Origin: Alphaproteobacteria bacterium UBA6187
Lineage (GTDB): Bacteria > Pseudomonadota > Alphaproteobacteria > Rickettsiales > UBA6187
Length of the DNA stretch: 12,702 nucleotides
Direction: 5' to 3'
NCBI GenBank assembly: GCA_002422795.1
Contig: DITJ01000069.1
Span: 1-12,702 of the forward strand
Within the stretch, counting starts at the first letter, position 1; each line of letters starts with the position of its first letter. The translations under genes and the position numbers were made by a program. Of the stretch, positions 5,602 through 12,702 are shown in pieces. Below the pieces are notes generated by a model, which worked only from the letters and a program-made list of their open reading frames with translations, was not told where the DNA came from and searched no databases.

Positions 5602-6871
5602 TCTTTTCTCCTGAAATATTAGTTTTTTGAAAGCGCCATAACATAAAAATTGCAATAATTTTAAGCAGGCATGGTATTGCCGCATAAATAAAACCAAGAG
5701 CTTGCAACGCATTGGTATCATTATTCAAGCCTGGTTTGTACCCCGTAATATCAAGAAATGGCAATGCTATCACAGAAGCCAAAGCTAATGCTAATTTTGC
5801 TAAAAAAGCAAACAGGCCAAACTGGGATGTTGCCGTTGCTTCATTTTTTTGTTCATGGATGTAGTAGGCTAAAATTGCAGGTGGCAAAGCAAGGTCAGCG
5901 CCAAAAGCAATGCCTGAAGTTATACAAATAAGTCCATATTGCCACACATCACCTGCGCCCAAGAAACATGCCCATATAAAACTGGCAACGGCCAATAACA
6001 TCGCAATCATCCATGCGGTATATTTATTATATTTACGGCTAAAATATTGCCAAACAGGCATTCCGGCAATACCTGCTAGAAAATATAAGGCAAGGAATAA
6101 GCCTGTATAATTTTGCGCCTCCAGCCGATCTCGGATAAAAAATAGCACAAGCAATGCAGGAATACTTGAGGCCAGCATACTAATTGTATAAATAGCAAAG
6201 AATTTGCGTGTTCTGGTTGGGGTGGAGCTTAGAATCTTCCAAAGTGATTGTTGCTTTTCCACATTAGCTACATGGGTATTATTCTTTTTATACCAGATAT
6301 AAAAAGCAACCATGGCAATAAACATAAATGTGGCAAGAATGATGCCCATCCATGCAAAAGCTGAAGATGGTGGGATCGTCTGCATCAGTATGCTGGGAAG
6401 CAGAACAGCTAGCAACAAGCCTACAAGGCCAAAGCCTTCCCTATATCCTGTAATACGGGTTTGCTGGTTTTTATCCTTACTCCACAAACTGCCCAGCGCA
6501 TTAAGGTTAATGCTTAAGATGCTAAATGCAGTTGTTGCAAGTAGCATAAAAGCACAAAACCAAAATAAGGCATATTCTTGTTGAGGCTGAAATAACATAG
6601 CAAAACTTACCACCAGCATCGCCGCAGAAGAAATAATAACAAACATGCGCTGCCTCTGGAACTTATCGCTGAAATAGCCAATAAGCGGATCTTGAACAGC
6701 ATCAAAAAAACGCAATAGTAACAAAGCTATTCCCATTATAGAAAGGGAGACGCCAAAATTTGTGGCGTAATAATCAGGTGCATGGACATAAAGCGGCATT
6801 CCGGCAAATGCAAGCGGCATGGCTACAAAGCCATAAAACAACAAGTCTCTGCGGCTTAGTGCCTGAGTCAT
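5561..6871 (-). CDS. GPH-type MFS transporter (MFS_2 family)
   Basis: A 436-residue integral membrane protein with about twelve predicted helices. Residues 54-69 hold RFFDAVQDPLIGYFSD, the hallmark cytoplasmic loop of the glycoside-pentoside-hexuronide:cation symporter family. A second-half counterpart appears at GLFLALYFLAGIAGMPVWQY. GPH proteins include sugar symporters, and the wider MFS_2 group also includes lysophospholipid transporters such as MFSD2A. In this operon of fatty-acyl-modifying genes a lipid or lipid-derived substrate seems more likely than a sugar, but that rests on context alone. I recall a GPH symporter also sitting between the DUF1365 and SDR genes in the Rhodobacter RpoE-ChrR cluster. 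Its ATG overlaps the stop of the preceding gene by four bases (ATGA), and it overlaps the lipoprotein gene at its 3' end. Confidence 0.85.
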   Translation of the reverse strand: MTQALSRRDLLFYGFVAMPLAFAGMPLYVHAPDYYATNFGVSLSIMGIALLLLRFFDAVQDPLIGYFSDKFQRQRMFVIISSAAMLVVSFAMLFQPQQEYALFWFCAFMLLATTAFSILSINLNALGSLWSKDKNQQTRITGYREGFGLVGLLLAVLLPSILMQTIPPSSAFAWMGIILATFMFIAMVAFYIWYKKNNTHVANVEKQQSLWKILSSTPTRTRKFFAIYTISMLASSIPALLVLFFIRDRLEAQNYTGLFLALYFLAGIAGMPVWQYFSRKYNKYTAWMIAMLLAVASFIWACFLGAGDVWQYGLICITSGIAFGADLALPPAILAYYIHEQKNEATATSQFGLFAFLAKLALALASVIALPFLDITGYKPGLNNDTNALQALGFIYAAIPCLLKIIAIFMLWRFQKTNISGEKNAQNNFIRSNANV

Positions 6872-7386
6872 TTACCCCCCAGCAATTTATTGCGGAGCTT
6901 TAATTCCGAAGTTTTTTCACCAAGCCATATATCAAAGAATGGAATTACGAATTCTTTATCTTTTGCGGTACCATATAGTGCGCCATTATGATAAAGCTCA
7001 ACTTCTTTCTTCGCTGTATAAACAGCAGTAATGCGATCACCCTTTTTAACATTTGGGTATATTTCCAGAAATATCTTTTTATATCTGGCTAATGTTTCAT
7101 CAGGCAAATTATGCGCATGTTTAATTTCCTTTAGGCTTCTATCTGTAAGCTCTTCTTTAGAAAAATTCATGCGGTATGTTATGCTAAGGGCAAATGGGTG
7201 TTCGTAGGAAAAGGTTTTTGCATCAGTCCACAGGCTTGTATCGTAAACATGCAGCAGCATAAAATGAAGTGTTCCTTCACCATATGGTTTTTCTGCCGTG
7301 AATTTATCTTTTATTTCAGCAGGCTTATCATAGGCCAAGCTAATTGCAGGCAATAATAATATAAGTAGGCAGATTATTTTACGCAT
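6868..7386 (-). CDS. Exported chalcone-isomerase-like protein
   Basis: A 172-residue protein with a Sec signal peptide (residues 1-18, cut expected after AISLA). The mature part carries the family pattern: GEGTLHFMLLHVYDTSLWTD near 36-55, ITYRMNFSKEELTDRSLKEI near 69-88, KKGDRITAVY, YHNGALYGTAKD, and the closing FFDIWLGEKTS followed by LRNKLLG. This corresponds to the bacterial chalcone-isomerase-like domain, a fold that in some relatives binds fatty acids rather than flavonoids. The bacterial proteins have no established reaction, so 'isomerase' describes the fold. It overlaps the methyltransferase gene by eight bases at its start and the transporter gene by four at its end. A periplasmic lipid-binding or lipid-handling role would suit the operon. 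Confidence 0.88.
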   Translation of the reverse strand: MRKIICLLILLLPAISLAYDKPAEIKDKFTAEKPYGEGTLHFMLLHVYDTSLWTDAKTFSYEHPFALSITYRMNFSKEELTDRSLKEIKHAHNLPDETLARYKKIFLEIYPNVKKGDRITAVYTAKKEVELYHNGALYGTAKDKEFVIPFFDIWLGEKTSELKLRNKLLGGK

Positions 7387-8542
7387 GTTCCATCTCTATT
7401 TGTACAACATTGGTTCTGCCACATTCAAAAGCAGCAATTGATGATGCAAGGTAAAACCGCCAGTTTTTTATAAACTCTTCACTATATCCCATTGACCGTA
7501 TTTCACCTTGTTTTTCATCAAAGCGTTTTAGCCATTGTCTCAGGGTACTTGCATAATCCTTTCCAAAGCTAAATACCTCTTTGCAGACAAGCTTAGATTT
7601 TGCCGCCTCTTCCTTAAATTTATGCACTGATGGCAGCATGCCGCCTGGAAAAGTATATTCCCTGATAAAATCGCTGCGCTTGCGGTAACTATCAAAAATA
7701 CTATCTTCAATAGTTATTGTTTGTATTAAGGCTTTGCCTCCATGGTTGAGTCTGGCTTTAATATTACGGAAATATTCCTGCCAGTATTTTTCTCCCACCG
7801 CTTCGAACATTTCTATCGAAACAATTGCATCGAACATACCTTTAACATCGCGGTAATCTTTAAGATGTATTTTTGAATTTCCGCTAACACGAGTTTTGGC
7901 AATTTCATATTGCGATGGCGATATTGTAATGCCTTGCACATTATGCCCCATATTATTTGCGGCCTCTGAAAAACCGCCCCATCCGCAGCCAATTTCCAGA
8001 ATGTTTTTTTGCCCCTGCCCTATTTTATCTAGGATACGGCTATATTTTGCGTTTTGCGCTTCTTTTAAATTATCATTTGAGGAGGTAAAAATTGCAGATG
8101 AATAGGTCATGCTTTCATCAAGCCATAATTTATAAAAATCATTACCTACATCATAATGCGCAGCTATATTCTTTTTGCTGCCGCTTTTGCTGTTACGCCT
8201 TAGTAGATTATTAGTAATAAAGAAAAACATCCGGCTTTTGAATGTACCGTGGGCATAAGTTTCAAATTGCTTCATATTTGACATAATCAGGGTTAAGAAG
8301 TTTTCCAAATTATCGGTATTCCAAAGTCCGGCAATATAATCCTCTCCAAGCCCAATATCACCACGAGTAACTATATTTTCTATAACTTGCCAGTCATGTA
8401 TGTGGAATGTCGCGCAAACGCCTTGATTCTTACCAACATAGTTACGGGTTACGCCCTTGGGCGTTACAATAGTGAGCGCACCTGTATCAATTTTATTCAG
8501 GGTTTTAAGTAAATTCTTAACAAGTGTAGTACGAATAGACAT
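7379..8542 (-). CDS. COG2230 SAM-dependent fatty-acyl methyltransferase (cyclopropane-synthase-like)
   Basis: The 387-residue protein matches the cyclopropane fatty acid synthase family along its length. It has AHYDVGNDFYKLWLD at 128-142, the SAM-binding LEIGCGWGGF at 182-191, FDAIVSIEMFEAVG at 237-250, and FIREYTFPGGMLPS at 292-305. It should transfer a methyl or methylene group to the double bond of a phospholipid acyl chain. Compared with my recollection of the E. coli bicarbonate ligands, Glu247, Ile276 and Tyr330 are kept, but the Cys is Ser149 and the His is Gln274. The product may therefore be a methylated rather than a cyclopropane chain, as proposed for the furan-fatty-acid enzymes of Rhodobacter. 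It starts 2 bases after the DUF1365 stop and overlaps the next gene, placing it mid-operon. It is cytoplasmic, acting at the membrane surface. Confidence 0.92.
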   Translation of the reverse strand: MSIRTTLVKNLLKTLNKIDTGALTIVTPKGVTRNYVGKNQGVCATFHIHDWQVIENIVTRGDIGLGEDYIAGLWNTDNLENFLTLIMSNMKQFETYAHGTFKSRMFFFITNNLLRRNSKSGSKKNIAAHYDVGNDFYKLWLDESMTYSSAIFTSSNDNLKEAQNAKYSRILDKIGQGQKNILEIGCGWGGFSEAANNMGHNVQGITISPSQYEIAKTRVSGNSKIHLKDYRDVKGMFDAIVSIEMFEAVGEKYWQEYFRNIKARLNHGGKALIQTITIEDSIFDSYRKRSDFIREYTFPGGMLPSVHKFKEEAAKSKLVCKEVFSFGKDYASTLRQWLKRFDEKQGEIRSMGYSEEFIKNWRFYLASSIAAFECGRTNVVQIEMEHA

Positions 8543-8544
8543 AG

Positions 8545-9315
8545 CTATTTTGAAACCTCATTCTTAGGTGGACTGGGTTTTGGGATGTATTTGATTCCTT
8601 TGGCGACCAGTTTAAGTGCCTGCCAGTGTATTAGAAAAATAACTTTTATTGTTATAAGTGGATAGCGCAAAAAGCATGCTAAAAGCGATTTGTCATTTAA
8701 CTCATGACGCTTGCCAACCAGAGATGTTGTTAGCATTTCACCATTTTCATCATGATAATTTATCCATGCACCAATATTTTTATCCGAATAAGCAAAACGG
8801 AAGCTATAATTTCCTTCAGTTTTCAAAAATGGTGACACATGGAAAAGTTTTTTAGATTCTAATAAATCATCTTTTTCGATTGGTCTTTTATCATCATGAA
8901 AACAGATATAGTTATGATTCTCGCCAAATGTATTATTCACCTCAGCAAGCACAGCCCTTAAATTATTTTGCTTATCCAGGCAAAACCAGAAACTAACTGG
9001 GTTAAAAACATAGCCAAATATCCTTGGCATGGTAAGCAGTACCACATCCCCATCTGCAACATTATTAAGCTGCCATTCTTTAAGAATATTCTTAATATAG
9101 CCTTGCATTGTGCCATTCTCATCAACCAGATGGTCTTTATCCTTAATGCTAAAGAGAGCAGGTTTATTATATTTGCATAATTTCAGGCTATTTAATTCAT
9201 CAAGTTTGCTAAGGCTAACGCACAAATAATAAACCTTATAGCAAAACTGGTTTACCTTCGGGCGAAGGCGCTTATGGGCAACATCCGCAACTAATAATCC
9301 CCCTGCTATTCCCAT
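8545..9315 (-). CDS. DUF1365 protein (COG3496)
   Basis: A 256-residue protein with the DUF1365 signature blocks: HKRLRPKVNQFCYKVYY at 14-30, PRIFGYVFNPVSFWFC at 97-112, AEVNNTFGENHNY at 124-136, KKLFHVSPF at 155-163 and GAWINY at 182-187. The conserved His, Asn and aromatic residues suggest an enzyme, although no metal site is proven from sequence alone. The C-terminal stretch at about 217-232 is hydrophobic (RYPLITIKVIFLIHWQ) and may contact the membrane. Its ATG overlaps the end of the FAD-protein gene by ten bases, a pairing seen in many proteobacteria. I recall DUF1365 members being implicated, with the FAD protein and a methyltransferase, in making methylated furan fatty acids. The reaction of this copy remains an inference. 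Confidence 0.9.
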   Translation of the reverse strand: MGIAGGLLVADVAHKRLRPKVNQFCYKVYYLCVSLSKLDELNSLKLCKYNKPALFSIKDKDHLVDENGTMQGYIKNILKEWQLNNVADGDVVLLTMPRIFGYVFNPVSFWFCLDKQNNLRAVLAEVNNTFGENHNYICFHDDKRPIEKDDLLESKKLFHVSPFLKTEGNYSFRFAYSDKNIGAWINYHDENGEMLTTSLVGKRHELNDKSLLACFLRYPLITIKVIFLIHWQALKLVAKGIKYIPKPSPPKNEVSK

Positions 9316-10568
9316 GGTATAGTAACTCCCATGTTTTTCACCACATTTACAGCACTAAGCAGCCCATCCTCATGAAAGCCATATCTTGTATAAGCACCGC
9401 AATACCAGCTATTATTCACCCCTTGCAAGGCTTCTATTTTATCTTGCGCTGCAATAGCTTCTTTTGTGAAAACGGGGTGGGAGAAAGTATGCTTATCAAA
9501 AGTGAGTTCAGCTTTTGGCTCGAATATTGGGTTAAGTGTTACAAACACCGGCTTTGCTTTATCAATGCCCTGCAAATTATTCATCCAGTATGTAACTGCT
9601 ATTGAATTTTCTGGCTTACTGCTATCCCGCGAATATATCCAGCTTGCCCAGCAATTTTTCCGCTTTGGCATTAGCGATTCATCACGGTGCAAATATGCAA
9701 CATTTTCCTGATATGTAAATGCACTTAGAATTGACTTTTCTTCCGCGCTTGGTTTATCCAGCAATGCCAGGGCTTCGTTAGCGTGGCAGGCAAATATTAC
9801 TCTATCGTAAGTTTTGGTCTCGCCTTTTGTATCTGTAATTTTTACAGATTTATTATCTCGTTTTACAGATACAACTCCGCAATCTGTTAGTATTTTATCA
9901 GCAAAACTTCTGGTAAGGCGCTTAACATATTCTTTGCTTCCACCTTTTACAGTATACCAAGTTGGCTGGTCACTTACTGTAAGCAGGCCATGATTCTGGA
10001 AAAATCTTACAAAAGTTTGCGCTGGAAATTCAAGCATTGTAGATGTGGGGCAGCTCCATATCGCCGCACCCATCGGCAGAAGGAACCAATCGCGAAAACC
10101 TTTCCCCATTTTCAGTTCATCCAGATATTCCCCAAGGGTAATAATATTGGCGCGCTCAAGAACCTGCGGTGCGCATTTAAAAAATTTACGCATATCGAGC
10201 AACATGCTGTAGAATTTTGGATTAAAGAAATTACTTTTTTGCCCAAAAACTGAAAACAGGCTTTGCGCTGACCACTCTAATTTACCTTCATCGATAGAAG
10301 CGCCAAAAGACATATCGCTTTTAGTTCTGGCAACGCCAAGTATTTCAAATAATTTAGTTAGGTGAGGATAGTTGCGGTTGTTAAAAACAATAAATCCAGT
10401 ATCAACTGGAATTTTTGTGCCATCGTAATTAATCTCTAGGGTGCGGCTATGCCCACCAACAACTCTATTCTTTTCATATACGGTAATATCCGCATGTTTA
10501 TTAAGTAAATATGCGGCACCTAAGCCTGATATACCACTGCCAATTATTGCAATCTTCATGTTTGCCAT
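9306..10568 (-). CDS. FAD-dependent amine-oxidase-like protein (COG2907)
   Basis: A 420-residue flavoprotein with an N-terminal Rossmann motif IIGSGISGLGAA (8-19), the ribose-binding Glu32 at the end of the second strand (VYEK) and the GGHSRT motif at 38-43. PVDTGFIVFNNRNYPHL and, near the C-terminus, WYCGAYTRYGFHEDG are typical of the COG2907 branch of flavin amine oxidases and desaturases. The fold suggests oxidation or desaturation of an organic substrate. In this cluster an acyl chain modified by the methyltransferase is the likeliest, rather than an amine. It is the first gene of the eight-gene operon. The ATG at 10568 follows an AAGTGA stretch, and a second ATG three codons in (MKIAIIG) is an alternative. 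Expression probably starts in the 97-base divergent region controlled by the TetR site. Confidence 0.9.
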   Translation of the reverse strand: MANMKIAIIGSGISGLGAAYLLNKHADITVYEKNRVVGGHSRTLEINYDGTKIPVDTGFIVFNNRNYPHLTKLFEILGVARTKSDMSFGASIDEGKLEWSAQSLFSVFGQKSNFFNPKFYSMLLDMRKFFKCAPQVLERANIITLGEYLDELKMGKGFRDWFLLPMGAAIWSCPTSTMLEFPAQTFVRFFQNHGLLTVSDQPTWYTVKGGSKEYVKRLTRSFADKILTDCGVVSVKRDNKSVKITDTKGETKTYDRVIFACHANEALALLDKPSAEEKSILSAFTYQENVAYLHRDESLMPKRKNCWASWIYSRDSSKPENSIAVTYWMNNLQGIDKAKPVFVTLNPIFEPKAELTFDKHTFSHPVFTKEAIAAQDKIEALQGVNNSWYCGAYTRYGFHEDGLLSAVNVVKNMGVTIPWE

Positions 10569-10587
10569 TCACTTGTTTTTAAGTATG

Positions 10588-10617
10588 TTTAACTTATAAT
10601 AGACTATATGGTATGAT
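10588..10617 (+). promoter_or_regulatory. Possible promoter of tetR-phrB
   Basis: On the plus strand TATGAT (10612-10617, one mismatch to the -10 consensus) lies inside the left arm of the inverted repeat, with a poor -35-like TTTAAC 18 bases upstream. A start near 10624 would leave ~40 bases before the tetR ATG. The weak -35 makes this uncertain. AT-rich hexamers closer to the gene (10654-10659) are an alternative. Confidence 0.25.
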
Positions 10618-10642
10618 TAGTATATTCATACTGGTTAGTCTA
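10600..10642. promoter_or_regulatory. Long inverted repeat, likely TetR operator of both divergent transcripts
   Basis: TAGACTA-N4-GTATGA at 10600-10616 is mirrored exactly by TCATAC-N4-TAGTCTA at 10626-10642 across a 9-base centre, so all 13 specified bases in each arm match. TetR-family proteins bind such dyads near their own promoters. This one sits between the tetR gene and the divergent eight-gene operon, so a single site can control both. Confidence 0.75.
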
Positions 10643-10647
10643 GTGAA
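10612..10647 (-). promoter_or_regulatory. Probable promoter of the eight-gene operon
   Basis: On the minus strand TTCACT (10647-10642, four of six bases of a sigma-70 -35) is followed after exactly 17 bases by TATACT (10624-10619, five of six of the -10). Transcription would start near 10612 and leave a ~44-base leader before the ATG at 10568. The inverted repeat occupies the spacer and flanks the -10, which fits repression by blocking polymerase. Confidence 0.45.
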
Positions 10648-10665
10648 ATAAAAATATATAAGTAA

Positions 10666-11304
10666 ATGCCAGCAAAGAATTTTGATAATAAAAAACATAA
10701 TGCAATTATAGCGGCAGCAACCAGGCTTTTCTTAAAGCAGGGCTATAGCAAAACCACTATGGATCAGGTGGCAAAAGATGCAAATGTCACCAAGCAAACG
10801 GTCTATAGCCATTTTGGCGATAAGGATAAATTATTCAGCGCTATGATTACAGGCCAGTGCAAGAAGCATACCCCGCCTGATATAATGCTGGGTAGCGATG
10901 CTCCGTTTGAAGAATTAATGTTTAAAATTGGGCTTGGGTTTCTGCAAATGATAACCAGCAAGGAAGGTCTTGCAACAACACGTCTAGTTATGAGCGAAGC
11001 GGAAAGAAAGCCTAAACTTGCCGAGCTATTTTATAAAACTGGCCCGCAGCAAATGAATAAAATTCTAACCGACTTCCTGGAGTTACAGAATAAAAGTGGA
11101 TTTCTTAGAATACCGAACACTGAAAGCGCGGCATCGTATTTCTTTTCAATGTTAAAAGGGCGCTATCATTTGCGTATGGCCTTAAAAATTAAACCACTTC
11201 CTACAAAAAAAGAACTTGAGGAGCACACACGCGAGACAGTCCGCGTTTTCCTGAAAATATATGGTGGCGACAGCCCCCTTATCACAAACGATATTATGTC
11301 GTAG
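10666..11304 (+). CDS. TetR/AcrR-family transcriptional regulator
   Basis: A 212-residue regulator. The N-terminal domain (about 11-58) is a TetR helix-turn-helix: IIAAATRLFLKQGYSKTTMD, then QVAKDANVTKQTVYSHFGDK with the recognition helix VTKQTVYSHF. The C-terminal ~150 residues form a helical ligand and dimer domain, resembling the AefR-like group (LATTRLVMSEAERKPKLAEL). It lies 97 bases from the divergent operon and 7 bases before the photolyase gene, which it is co-transcribed with. A long inverted repeat upstream is the obvious binding site, implying autorepression and control of the lipid operon. The ligand is unknown; an oxidised or unsaturated fatty-acyl compound would make sense. I recall the comparable Rhodobacter genes being under RpoE-ChrR, so this regulator type differs from that case. 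The ribosome binding site is weak (AAGTAA). Confidence 0.9.
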   Translation: MPAKNFDNKKHNAIIAAATRLFLKQGYSKTTMDQVAKDANVTKQTVYSHFGDKDKLFSAMITGQCKKHTPPDIMLGSDAPFEELMFKIGLGFLQMITSKEGLATTRLVMSEAERKPKLAELFYKTGPQQMNKILTDFLELQNKSGFLRIPNTESAASYFFSMLKGRYHLRMALKIKPLPTKKELEEHTRETVRVFLKIYGGDSPLITNDIMS

Positions 11305-11311
11305 GCTTTAA

Positions 11312-12702
11312 ATGAAAAAAACAATCGTCTGGCTTCGAAATGATTTAAGACTGAAAGATAATCCGGCGATACATGAAGCTGCGGCGCGCGGAGCTGTTAT
11401 TCCGGTTTATATAGTTGATGACACTCAAGCTGAGTGGAAAATAGGCGGGGCATCAAAATGGTGGCTGCACCACAGCCTTGTATCACTTGCAAAAGATTTT
11501 AAAGATTTGGGCATAAATTTAATACTAAGGTGCGGTAATCCTAAACAAATTCTGGAAAAACTAATTACCGAATCCGGCGCGGATGCAGTTTTCTGGAACC
11601 GTTGTTATGAGCCGCAATTAATAAAACGCGATAAGGACATAAAAAGTTTACTTGAACAATTTGATATAGAGGTAAAAAGCTTTAATGCCTCACTTTTGTT
11701 CGAGCCGTGGGAAATTAAGAATAAACAAGGCGGCAATTATAAGATGTTTACTCCATTTTGGAAACACTGCCTAAGCTTACCACAGCCAAATGAGCCTCTA
11801 GCAGCTCCAAAATTTAAGCAATCAGCTATCTCCCTTAAAAGTAATACGCTAGATAGCTTAAATTTACTCCCCAAGAATCCTGATTGGTCTGGTGGCCTTG
11901 CTGAAAAATGGCAGCCGGGAGAAGCTAGCGCAATCTCCTTATTAAATTATTTCCTCGATAATTCTATAAATAATTATTCAAATGGCCGTGATATTCCAGC
12001 ACTTGGCAGCACCTCTAACTTATCACCACATTTGCATTTTGGAGAAATAAGCCCAAGGCAAATATGGCATTCTGTCCATTTTAATTCAGAACTAAACAGC
12101 AATGCTAACGAGCGGCATAACTTGCAAAAATTCCTTGCTGAAATTGGCTGGCGTGAGTTTTCCTATAACTTACTTTATTATTATCCTGATTTGCCTTTAA
12201 GCCCATTTAACAGGAAATTTGAATTTTTCCCTTGGCATAAAGATGATAAAGCTTTGCGCCTCTGGCAGCAGGGTAAAACCGGCTACCCTATTGTAGATGC
12301 AGGCATGCGGCAATTATGGCAAACCGGATATATGCATAACCGCGTTCGTATGATTGTTGCGTCATTCCTTACAAAACACCTTTTAATCCACTGGCATGAA
12401 GGTGCAAAATGGTTCTGGGATACGTTGGTAGATGCCGACTTAGCCAGCAACTCAGCAAGTTGGCAGTGGGTGGCCGGTTGCGGCGCTGACGCTGCGCCAT
12501 ATTACCGTATTTTCAACCCTATTCTTCAAGGCCAGAAGTTTGACCCTACAGGAGAATATGTAAGAACATGGGTTCCAGAGCTTGCACATATTGATAATAA
12601 ATATATCCACGCGCCCTGGGAGTTAGGTAAAACTATAAAAAACTATCCATCTCCAATAGTTGATCATGTAAAAGCAAGGGCTATGGCCATGCAGGCTTAT
12701 AA
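11312..12702 (+). CDS. phrB: Class I CPD photolyase, last residues beyond window edge
   Basis: An open frame from ATG 11312 runs 463 codons to the window end. E. coli photolyase has 472 residues, so only the extreme C-terminus is missing. The N-terminus (TIVWLRNDLRLKDNPAI) is the alpha/beta antenna domain. The FAD domain shows WREFSYN at 270-276, GMRQLWQTGYMHNRVRMI at 331-348 and WQWVAGCGADAAPYYRIFNP at 384-403. The three tryptophans of the electron-transfer chain (W308, W361 and W384, matching E. coli W306, W359 and W382) are present. Asn380 is at the flavin-facing position that is Asn in photolyases and Asp in plant cryptochromes. It therefore should repair cyclobutane pyrimidine dimers with blue light. 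It follows tetR by 7 bases with a TAGG ribosome-binding-like sequence, linking light-driven repair to the adjacent lipid operon. Confidence 0.95.
   Translation, partial: MKKTIVWLRNDLRLKDNPAIHEAAARGAVIPVYIVDDTQAEWKIGGASKWWLHHSLVSLAKDFKDLGINLILRCGNPKQILEKLITESGADAVFWNRCYEPQLIKRDKDIKSLLEQFDIEVKSFNASLLFEPWEIKNKQGGNYKMFTPFWKHCLSLPQPNEPLAAPKFKQSAISLKSNTLDSLNLLPKNPDWSGGLAEKWQPGEASAISLLNYFLDNSINNYSNGRDIPALGSTSNLSPHLHFGEISPRQIWHSVHFNSELNSNANERHNLQKFLAEIGWREFSYNLLYYYPDLPLSPFNRKFEFFPWHKDDKALRLWQQGKTGYPIVDAGMRQLWQTGYMHNRVRMIVASFLTKHLLIHWHEGAKWFWDTLVDADLASNSASWQWVAGCGADAAPYYRIFNPILQGQKFDPTGEYVRTWVPELAHIDNKYIHAPWELGKTIKNYPSPIVDHVKARAMAMQAY

Noticed and set aside
5602..5721. Extension of the DUF3833 frame upstream to 5721
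   Set aside because: It adds 40 residues with no homology inside the transporter gene and would place the lipoprotein signal internally. ATG 5601 has AGGAGAA at the right distance.

Overview
The window looks like AT-rich proteobacterial chromosome, most likely from a low-GC alphaproteobacterium. The main evidence is the right-hand gene cluster: an FAD amine-oxidase-like protein, DUF1365, a COG2230 methyltransferase, a chalcone-isomerase-like protein, a GPH symporter, a DUF3833 lipoprotein, a short-chain dehydrogenase and a photolyase. I recall related sets from the singlet-oxygen / photo-oxidative regulons of alphaproteobacteria and from photolyase clusters of gammaproteobacteria. The lineage is an inference, since no rRNA or tRNA gene is present.

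Layout. (1) Positions 1-1127, minus strand: a secreted protein cut by the window edge, a small downstream-coupled gene whose signal-peptide start lies in another frame, and a short stretch that reads as a frameshifted gene remnant. (2) Positions 1159-3497: a small two-helix membrane protein (minus) overlapping head-to-head a small XRE-type regulator (plus), which is followed by an OLD-family ATPase-TOPRIM nuclease. This resembles a small defence or accessory module. (3) Positions 3504-3872, minus: the first ~64 codons of a TIGR01777/YfcH-like epimerase fused to unrelated coding-like sequence, with two frameshifts in A-runs. This is probably the scar where the accessory segment meets the operon. 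(4) Positions 3882-10568, minus: eight genes with overlaps or gaps of at most 20 bases, a single operon. (5) Positions 10666-12702, plus: a TetR regulator and a nearly complete class I CPD photolyase, divergent from the operon.

How the genes fit together. The operon and the tetR-phr unit face away from each other across 97 bases that hold a long, almost perfect inverted repeat (10600-10642). The repeat covers promoter-like hexamers, so one TetR-type repressor could control both transcripts. The predicted functions converge on unsaturated fatty acyl chains in the membrane (methylation, oxidation, a membrane MAPEG protein, a lipoprotein, a periplasmic chalcone-isomerase fold) and on light-dependent DNA repair. 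That is consistent with a light / reactive-oxygen membrane-protection response. The truncated epimerase begins 9 bases after the last intact gene and was probably once the final member of this operon.

The left 4 kb contains three separate frameshifted loci while the right 8.8 kb contains none. This contrast suggests that the left part is a decaying accessory segment.
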